From: Melastoma dodecandrum
Lineage: Eukaryota; Streptophyta; Magnoliopsida; Myrtales; Melastomataceae
Length of the DNA stretch: 64,000 bases
Reading direction: 5' to 3'
NCBI GenBank assembly: GCA_029817715.1
Contig: JARUPY010000288.1
Coordinates: 434,001-498,000 of the forward strand
The first letter of the stretch is position 1, and each line of letters starts with the position of its first letter. Position numbers and translations under genes: made by a program. The notes beneath the pieces were generated by a model, which saw nothing but the letters and a program-made list of their open reading frames with translations, had not been told where the DNA came from and searched no databases. Positions 56,011 to 64,000 of the stretch are shown here, piece by piece.

Positions 56011-57374
56011 AAATAATTCTTATGCCCTTCGAATATGTCCAAAATAATAGATTTGAAAGTAATTTATCATGTTTGAGGAAAATTAGACCACATTTGTTTT
56101 CTAAGAAAACCCATCAATTTTATTTCCGAAAGTTTTTCTTAGATAAAAACAAATACCAGTACACAATAAAGTGGAGTTAATGTTAATATAGAGAGTTTTT
56201 TTTTTTTGAGAATGACATGATTAATTAGGATTATCGATGAATAATTTTTTTTTAATTTGTACTAGTGCGAATTCTTTGAAATTTTAGAATTTTATTTCTA
56301 CACCAAAAATGAAAAGTAAATTTTAGTTTAGATTAGGGAATTTCGAAATCAATAAATTATGTATTTATATTTTTTGAATACTTGATAAAGAATCCGGACG
56401 CCTAACCGAATTGAATTCGATCTCATGCCTCATGTTAAAACGAGAAACAAGAAATTCTTGACGGAATAATATTGTATTTACTCCACTTTTATGGTTCAAG
56501 AAACTTTCCTCATTATTATTGTTATTATATTTTTGAGAAAATATTATTATAAATTCACGCCGAGAGTGGTGCGTAATTTTTACATAATCTCATAAAATTA
56601 TTTTATTGTAGTTCGTGTATTGTTACTGAATGAAAAAAGTTCGAGAAAATAGGAAGATAGTTTCAAATTTCGGGAAATAATGCCCCTCCAAGTTTACAAG
56701 TTTGACTTTATCAAGATAAGTTCTACTTCCAAAAAACTCTTTTTGCTCGACTTTCCTTATTTATTTATTTTTTTGGGAAGTCTAACTTTATTTCCAAAAT
56801 TTCGAATTATCTACTTTATTTTGCAAATTTTATTTTTCAGCAATACTATTTGGAAGCAAAACTCTTGTATAAATTCTTATTCACAGGCGATGCTCAAACC
56901 TATCCCTTATGATTTGGATAGATAACGAGATATTATATACTGACGCGTGGGCGATGGTATCGAAGTTACGGTCTCGTGTCATCGCTCGACAATTGAGGCA
57001 TGAAAATCCGGAGAGTTATGCCATGTGTGTATGTTTCTTATTCGGATGGTGGGACGAAATAATTTGATGCCGCTCCGTTTCCGGGTTGTTGCATGCGAGC
57101 TTAAAAACAAATTATTAACCCAAGTTAAGAATACCGATGGTTACATGGATTTGTGACTGGAGAGTAGTGCCCACTTAATGATTGTGGTGTGTAGGTACAG
57201 CTCAGTTGTGTGCATACTATAGGATTTGAGTATTTGGTCCCGCTAGGAATTATTACCAACTAATTCTCGAGCTTAATAGTGGGACCTATTAGGTTTGAAT
57301 AAAATAGTGGGAGTTTATAAAAGTCCTTTATATAACTATTCACAAATAATGATTTAAAATTTTATTTGCTGTAG

Positions 57375-58235
57375 ATGTCGACTAACCTATCGCTGCGAAG
57401 TATTTTGGAGAAAGAAAATATCCTCCAAGGACCAAACTACCTGGACTGGTATCGAAAGCTCAAGATTGTACTGAAACAAGAGAGAAAGTTTCATGTACTA
57501 GATTCTGAGCCATCAGCTGTGCCCACAGCAGACACTTCTGAAACAGATCGGATCATTTATGATCAATATGTGGAAGATGCTATTGACGTGCAATATCTCA
57601 TGTTATCTGCAATGTCTCCAGAGTTGCAGAAGCAACATGAAAATATGAGCGCTAGGGATATTGATATCCATTTGCGCGAGCTCTTTCAAGAAAGTGCACG
57701 GACTGAGAGATTTGAAATCTCTCAAGCCTTTTTCGGGATGAAATTGCAGGAAGGGAACCCTGTCGGGCCTCATGTACTCAAGATGATAGGGTACATAGAG
57801 AAGCTCGCAAGTTTGGGCTCCAAGATGGATACTCATTTGGCTGTTGATGCCATTTTGTGTTTCCTGCCTCCATCATTCGCTTCATTCGTGATAAACTTCA
57901 ATATGAACAACATGGAGAAGAGTCTTGCCGATCTATTGACCATGCTCAAGACAGTAGAGAAAGATATGAAATAGAAGACTGTTTCAAATGCAATGTTGGT
58001 GAGAAATACCAACAAGAGAATGAGCAAAAGGAAGTTCAACCCCAAGGTCAAGAAATCAAAGATGTCTGCTTACCCGGGCCAAAAGCCCATGCTGAAGAAA
58101 GGCCAACAGATTCCCCAATTGTTCTTTTCAGCCCCACCATGTCCCAACGTCATCTTCCGCGATGCGAGGATGTATGCATTAAAGTTTCTACTTAGAGCTC
58201 ATATTTCTTCTCCAAAATTATTTTTGGAATATTAA
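57375..58235 (+). pseudogene. Ty1/copia-type gag fragment, unit 3, with premature stop
   Basis: Same gag start as units 1 and 2. A CAG-to-TAG change at 57972 ends the frame after 199 residues (EKDMK). The rest of the frame continues unbroken to 58235. Arg-to-Gln and Ala-to-Val changes are also private to this copy. Confidence 0.75.
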
Positions 58236-58427
58236 GAAATGATTTTTTATCATCTTTAATGAAGGTGTTTATTTTTTAACAAGAAAAAGGAACCTATTGT
58301 AACCATCGCAGTTACGGACAGGAACAACTTCGCTCGGCTTGGGTAAAAAATTAATTATTTCTTAGGATTTCTAGCCTAATAGAAAATGATGTTCTTTTCT
58401 TGGAAAACAACAATTCTAATTTTTCCC

Positions 58428-58434
58428 TATAAAA
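58428..58434 (+). promoter_or_regulatory. TATA box of SPH, unit 3
   Basis: TATAAAAATCCACAACC, kept, upstream of the copy that lost its start codon. Confidence 0.55.
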
Positions 58435-58494
58435 ATCCACAACCTAAAAACTTTCTCCCATACATCTCCAAGAAAATCAGAGAGAGATAGAGAG

Positions 58495-58878
58495 ACGAAT
58501 TCACGCAAGGTTGTTGATGTGACTCTACTTATTGTTTCTCTCGCAGTGATTATCGGATCATGCACGGGAGATTATCCACCGACGGTGACCGTGACCATAC
58601 ATAACAGTCTCGAAGGTGGAAGGGTACTAGGAGTCCAGTGTGCTTCCGCGGATGATAACCTTCCACCGCAGCTGCTACGGCCAGACGAATCATGGAGCTT
58701 TTCTTTCCACGAAAATATATGGGCAACCACCCTCTTTCACTGCAGTTTTAAGTGGCCGGGAGAAGAGCACCATAAATTCCGTGTATATGGCGACACTATT
58801 TTCTGCGAAGAATGTTGGTGGTATATACAATCTAGTGGAGGATGGTTTAACGGGATTTTCTACTGGTTTGATGACTAA
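58495..58878 (+). pseudogene. S-protein homologue (SPH), start codon lost, unit 3
   Basis: The whole 127-codon frame is present, but the start codon is ACG (58495-58497) where units 1 and 2 have ATG. No other in-frame ATG precedes or lies within the signal peptide, so a normally secreted product is unlikely. One Asp-to-Asn change (GWFNG) is also private. The four cysteines are kept. Initiation at ACG cannot be ruled out but would be weak. Confidence 0.8.
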
Positions 58879-60419
58879 TGATTTCGTGAGAATTTCCCCA
58901 CAGAAAGAGTTGATCCATGAACTGTAATTGGAAATCCGAGGAAAAGAAAAGAAGAACAGGTCATTGAAGGCCTGTGGATATCCATGAACTGTTTCAGCGA
59001 TGATTGAAACTCTCAATCTTCTCCTTCTTCTCCTCTCATTCTCAAAAAGAAATCCGTCTATTTTTTGCAGAGTGGCACACCTGCGTGCTGTTGCCTAACA
59101 AACTTAACAAATCCCACCATCATTTATAATATGATCCTTCTGTAATTGGGTGGGTTTAATGGACTCTAGGTGGAATCCTAGGCCTTCTCCGGGCCTGACC
59201 CTCTCCCTTCTTTCTTCACCAAGAACTGTATCTTCAGTTTGCTTCACATTCTCCAACTCTATCCGGTGTTCTCTGCTCATATACCTCTGCTGCACTTAGT
59301 CTTTTCTGCTTACAGTCATCGCTGCATCATGAAAAGAAAAGTTTGTCGTGTGACTTCCAAGCCATTGTTTCTGACCAACGAATAAGAAAGCAAGGAAGTT
59401 GGGATTTTAAGGCCCAACTATCGTATACCCTAAAGAGTATCCTCTTTCGAATCAAAACGAGGATGGCAATTACGAGCTTTAGAAATCAGGCGCAGCGGAA
59501 ACACTAAAACAAAAGTTTTTATGCCCAAAATAATCAGATCTTGGGACGTACAAAATAATCTGAGCCTTTTCGTTGCTTCTCCCATGCCATGTTTGACTTC
59601 CCTCGGAAATTGAGGACGGCGGGTGAGGACCCGAGTAGCCTAGCTAGGAAGAATGGAGGGTTCAATTCCACTGTTCTCCGCAACTCATTGATGCTCAAGC
59701 CGAGGAGTCAAGCAGAAGACAATTGAGAGCGAACTCGGATCCTGGTTGCGCTTCCCACGCACGTGCACATAGGAACCATGGAGTTGCCAAATTGAAGAAA
59801 ACATCAGGTAAAAAGGAAGATAGATTAAATAATATTTAATTTTTTTGCATTTTTTATTGCCTCTGCTTTCTAATTCATTATATTTTAGTTACATAATTTA
59901 ATTTAAAAATTTTTTCCACGAAAACCTTTTCTCAAATCTACGATATGTAAAGATGTTTTTCTTTTTTGGAGCAACCATTTTTGCTAAGGCGAATATGAAT
60001 GAAAGAAAAATTTTTAAACTTTAGTTTAATAAAACGTCTAATACTTGCGTACATTTCTAATTTGGGAGAAAAAGTCAACTACGTCCGGCGGTATATTGCT
60101 TGTTGGAGGAGATTTTATTTGACAAGGAATTGATTCGGATATCAAACCCTATTATGCTTAAGCTAAGGAGCAGCTTTTCCTGGCATTTGATGCTTCGTCT
60201 TGCTTGGTTAGCCGGCCAAGCTTCGTCTTAGTAATTGAAGACAGCTTCAAAAAAGTTTCGACTCCGTTAAAGGCCAAGGTTTTCGCTTTCGAAGGGACAA
60301 GATAAATTTGCAAGTGAAACCCACTAACGTTATTTTCCAGACAACATGGGAATTAAATATATATGTGTTCGGAGAGACATAACCGCGCTCGAAAAACTCA
60401 GAAAGCGACATCCTTAAGC

Positions 60420-60460
60420 AATGGAAAAAACCACAAGAACGCGTTGTGGTTTTTTCCATT
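60420..60460. repeat. Perfect 17-bp inverted repeat with 7-nt loop, unit 3
   Basis: Third identical copy of the hairpin at 10204. Confidence 0.9.
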
Positions 60461-60709
60461 ACGTGCAGGTGCGTTGCATTTGCGTCATTAAACAACATAC
60501 ACATGGCGGCAGATCTGTCCATGTCCAACTCATAAATTTGATTAGCTTAAATCTCTTGGTATTAATCCAATCGGCTTAGCTTAGCTAAGGTCAGCCTACT
60601 AGTGACGTAAGCACGAACTACCTCCGTCGTCCATCCTAACCCCAAATTCCAACCACGTGGTTAATAAATCTCATGATGACGGACCCGATGGTGGCGGCCC
60701 CGCCCCTCA

Positions 60710-61535
60710 AAGAATAACGAGGCAGTTCGTCTAGAGTTTGAAACTATGTTTCAGGTAATCCTCTCGCTAATAATATATGGGGGTCCTCGATTGGTGCTTG
60801 GAAGTCTGACCTGTTCATGTAGTTGAATCCAAGAGAAGGCATCATTTAATTGCTTAATTTTTCTTTCTTTAGTTGTATGTATGGATTTAGAAGTTTAGGC
60901 GTGCATATGGGTTTGGGCTTAGGCATTTCAGAAAAAAAAAAAAAAAAAAGTAGAACTCTCTGTCGAAGTAAGAAACGATAGAAAGGGTTGCCGACTGGGT
61001 TCTTTTCCTTTTAACGTTGATTGTCCAATCATTACGAGTGTGATACTGACTTTTCTTCTCCTGTATTTCGGCTTTGTAGTACACTGGAATGATGTTGCTG
61101 GAGGAAATGACCTCAGTTTTCGTCATGCCCTGTTTGCTCATGTTCGTAGTTCCAAAAGGTACTGTCCTTGTCAACTGCTATAGTTTTTTTATCTCTCTGT
61201 ACTCTGCTGTCTTATGACCTCTCGAGACCGAAAGCCCATTTTAGCTTTAATTGTTGCAGCGCGTACAGGACATCCTGCAATTTATTGCTGATTTTACAGT
61301 GCACGTGGACGGCGTTGGTCATGTTTGCAGGTATTTTTTTTTTTTATCATAGATACCCAGTACTTGTTTTCTTGTCGAATCTTAATTACATATGGACTGC
61401 AGAAGATTATTTACTTTGAAAGTCTAATGGCAAGAGCCTCACCCCTCCCCCGCCCCCTAAACTTTCGATTTGCCTGTAGCTTTAGCGCCTTTGATTTTTA
61501 AAACCATGGAAACATAAACTACGGTTCTCCCCTAA
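60710..61535 (+). pseudogene. ATG9: ATG9 fragment, unit 3, cut by LTR element
   Basis: Exons about 60,710-60,754, 61,080-61,158, 61,260-61,330 and the start of the next at 61,480, which contains the shared TAA at 61,499. Sequence leaves ATG9 after CTCCCCTAA at about 61,535. Confidence 0.8.
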
Positions 61536-62532
61536 ACTCGCAGGAGGTAACTACAGCGGGTTGATCGTGGGTGAAGCCGCTCCGGTGACTTCGTTGCGTA
61601 CGGATCTGAAGGACTCGACCGGAACTTTGTGGGTGACGTCGAACTGCGTGCATCAGGGCCTGGGGAAGGGTTCGTTGGTGGCGAGTAGGTGTACAGAGTT
61701 GGTCGGAGAGAAGGAGTCCGTAGCAGGGGTTCAGTGGGGAGGGATCTCCAACCTTCTGTAGTTGGTTATTTTGTTATCTGTGCGTTTGCAGCAGGTGTGC
61801 TTTGGTGAAGCCACTCCGTGGGCGTCGTTGGCTGCAAAACCGAAGGACTTGGCCAGGAGTGCTGTCAGTGAAGCCGGGTGGGCGTACAGCAGGTCGAAGA
61901 GAAGGTTGTTGCAGCAGGCGTAAGTGGTGAGGGACTGAAACCTACTGTAGTCGTATTATCTTTATTTGTTTTGCAAATTAAACCAAAAAGACAAAAAGAG
62001 AAGCATATCAGAGGCATCCAAACACTTGGAGAAAGCGTCATCAGATCTGTTCGCTGATCCACAGAAGGAATAGCCCGCTACAAAGTCACAGAAGGCTGAA
62101 GCTTCCAGCCAACGTTCTGTGCTTGCTCAAGTCTGGTTGATTTCCTTGTGATTCGACCTAGACACATCCTAAACACAGCAAGAGTGTTTCTTGCATTGGT
62201 AAAGCTTGTCTTACCGTCCCGTGGTCAAAGAAATTGTTTTCTTACACCACAGAAGGTTTTACCTTCTACACTGTAATCTCTATACGAGTTATTAGTGAAA
62301 AGTGACCGAAAGTGGACGTAGGTGATTTCACCGAACCACTATAAAATCCTTTGTGTTCTGCGACTCATTTCGGAGTCAAATTCACACGTTCAATAATTAC
62401 ATAAGCTTGAAGGCTCTGTAAATTACAGTAAGTTACTTCCGCTGTGAGGGTTGTGAAAAAGCGTTCAAGAATTCCTTAATTGGACTTAACACTAATTCAC
62501 CCCCCCCTCTTAGTATAATCTTTGGGCCAACA
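61536..62532 (+). mobile_element. LTR of a Ty1/copia element, 5' boundary unclear
   Basis: The right end is clear: AATTCACCCCCCCCTCTTAG, then TTTGGGCCAACA, ending in CA directly before the primer binding site. The expected matching TGTTGG start is not visible before 62,532, so the left part may be truncated or belong to another sequence. 61,536-61,940 is GC-rich with repeated GTGAAGCC phrases. The ATAAAATCC at about 62,342 is a possible promoter or polyadenylation element. Confidence 0.65.
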
Positions 62533-62534
62533 AT

Positions 62535-62546
62535 TGGTATCAGAGC
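62535..62546 (+). other. Primer binding site (initiator tRNA-Met type)
   Basis: TGGTATCAGAGC, the standard copia-type primer binding site complementary to the 3' end of initiator tRNA-Met, 2 nt after the LTR end. Confidence 0.9.
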
Positions 62547-63282
62547 AAGGTTCAACGGAAGCTTAACCGCTCGTTGAGATCTTACAGCAGCTCGAACCTT
62601 CTTTACGCTCTCTGAGTACTACTACCTTGCTGAATTCAACAGAAGCTTAGTTCTCTATTTGAATTCAACATTTAGAACAAAAGTAGTTTTAACAAAAGCC
62701 TTATAGCTTGTTGATTTCTTATAGAAGGTTGTACCTTCTATTACTCTCTGTCTCTGCCTTACAGAAGCTCACACTCTGTAATTGTCTCAAATTTATTTTT
62801 ATTCTACAGAAGTACTATACTCTGGTAGAATTCAAAAACTTGTGACTCAACAAAAGCTTAACAGCCTGTTGAGATTCTATAGCAGCCTGTACTTGCTACG
62901 CGGTAGATTCCTGATATACAGAAGCTGACGCTCTGTTACTATCACTATCTGTCTTTCTTCTACAGTAGCTCATTACTCTGCTAGAAACCAACCAGTTACA
63001 TCAAAATAGGATACAACAAAAGCTTGAGTGCTTAGTTACATCCTATAGAAGGTTATACCTGCTATACGCATATAACCGATTGTTGCGCTGTTTTCTTCTA
63101 CTGAAACCTTGAGGGTTCTGCGGAATTAAACTACTTGGCATCTCTACTCTATCTTACAGCGATTTGATTGCCAGCAATATCTGTTTCAATTTAACAGAAG
63201 TATTCGTGTGTTAAGAATCAATACAGTACCGTAAAGGTTCTGCTATTCTGCATAGAAGCCTAACCTTCTGTAAGTTGAAAAA
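62547..63282 (+). other. Leader of the copia element
   Basis: Untranslated leader with a loose, repeating ACAGAAGCT or ACAGCAGCT motif (for example near 62,585, 62,762, 62,878 and 62,919). No ORF. Confidence 0.55.
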
Positions 63283-64000
63283 ATGGGTGATAATTGCTAT
63301 ATACCAAAACCACACATTGGGAATCCTCCAATGTTTGATGGTAAAAAATTTTTCCTATTGGAAAATTCGAATGAGTGCCTTTGTAGATGCAATCGATGAT
63401 GATTTGTGGTCGTTCATTGAAGACGGTCCACTTATTCTACCGATTGAACTACAAATTGGTCCTGATGGTCGTCCTACTCGGGAGAACCTTCGGATCAAAC
63501 GACTCACTAAAACGGCTAAGTAATTAATGTTTAGTGTTATGTCGGAAAGTGAATTCGTTAAAGTCTCTACTTGCACTTCGGGCAAGGAAATCTGGGATAA
63601 ACTTGTCACCATGTATGTTGGGACGAATCAGATTAGAGAAACCAAGATGAATTTCTTAATTCATCAATACGAGAACTTTACCATGAAGAGTGAAGAATCT
63701 GTAGAACAAATGTTCCAGAGACTTAACCTTCTGGTAGATGCCTTAACTCACTTAGTCAAACACTATACTAATTCTGAATTAGTAAGAAAGGTTCTACGAA
63801 CTCTGCCAAAATATGGGGAAGCCAAGAAAACGGCCATTGAGGAAGCTAAGGATCTATCTACTCTTCGATTATATCAACTAATGAGCTCCTTAAGGTCATA
63901 TGAAATGGATAGAACCTCTCAGTCTAATGTGAAAAGAGCTTCAATAGCCTTCAAAGCATCAGAAGAACCAATAGAAGACTCTGACAATGAGGCAGAAGTC
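63283..64000 (+). pseudogene. Ty1/copia (Maximus/SIRE-like) gag, degraded, runs off window
   Basis: ATG at 63283 (MGDNCYIPKPHIGNPPMFDG). A 1-nt insertion in an A run near 63,345 shifts the frame. The sense continues as YWKIRMSAFVDAIDDDLW, then reaches a TAA at about 63,521 and continues open to the window end through ESEFVKVSTCTSGKEIWDKL, NFLIHQYENFTMKSEESVEQ and LSTLRLYQLM. These are typical copia gag (UBN2) blocks. The element is defective in gag. The rest, including pol, lies beyond the window. Confidence 0.85.

Larger units (their letters stand above)
56011..61535 (+). repeat. Tandem segmental duplication, unit 3, truncated
   Basis: Third copy, matching unit 1 from about 6,040 and unit 2 from 29,191. 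It ends inside the fourth visible ATG9 exon, where an LTR element begins. Its variants alternate between unit 1 type (gag SPELQKQ, SPH signal peptide, CATCAGGTAAAAAGG) and unit 2 type (SPH promoter CTTTTCTTGG, the 45-nt stretch near 60,955). Confidence 0.85.

Noticed and set aside
1..64000. tRNA, rRNA or snRNA genes
   Set aside because: I scanned for typical tRNA arm and box words and saw none; a proper covariance-model search was not possible.

Overview
The window is nuclear DNA of a flowering plant, probably a eudicot. The evidence is GT-AG introns, plant-only protein families (S1-type self-incompatibility protein homologues, AP2/ERF factors with an EDLL tail, a CYP86A cytochrome P450, a bulb-lectin receptor fragment), Ty1/copia debris with a plant initiator-Met primer binding site, and a transferred piece of plastid atpF and atpB. 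I cannot name the species.

The dominant structure is a segmental tandem duplication of about 24 kb. Unit 1 runs from about 6.04 to 29.19 kb and unit 2 from 29.19 to 53.25 kb. A third unit starts near 56.0 kb and is cut at about 61.54 kb by a copia-type LTR element that runs off the right end. A fourth, broken piece (unit 0) lies at 1-98 and 1981-2838. Order within a unit: copia gag-like ORF; S-protein homologue (SPH) gene; a small perfect hairpin; the 3' part of an ATG9 autophagy gene; a two-domain DEN1/ULP-like protease gene; a TIR-bounded element holding a lectin gene fragment; an AP2/ERF scrap; an unrecognised secreted ORF; an ERF gene on the minus strand; and the 3' part of a PHT4/ANTR anion transporter. 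The last intron of the transporter (about 6.07 kb) holds a 1.5-kb foldback transposon. After unit 2 there is also a full-length CYP86A-type P450 (minus strand) and a remnant of a second SPH gene. An older and fuller copy of that second SPH gene lies at 5.3-5.7 kb.

Most passenger genes are broken. ATG9 and ANTR are 5'-truncated and carry premature stops and frameshifts; some lesions are shared by all units and so predate the duplication, others belong to one unit. Both ERF genes are frameshifted. The third SPH copy lost its ATG, and the third gag copy has a stop codon. The ORFs that stay open in both full units are the SPH, the DEN1-like protein and, apart from its C-terminal tail, the orphan secreted protein. 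The DEN1-like protein has lost the catalytic cysteine of domain 1 and all four catalytic positions of domain 2, so it looks like an expressed-length pseudoprotease. The lone P450 has lost both of the nearly invariant heme-associated arginines.

The locus therefore reads as a young, unstable tandem array in accessory plant sequence, with mosaic paralogue variants that suggest unequal crossover or gene conversion. The strongest candidates for something undescribed are the two-domain pseudo-DEN1 gene, the foldback element and the orphan secreted ORF. Statements of identity and homology are by eye; no alignment was run.
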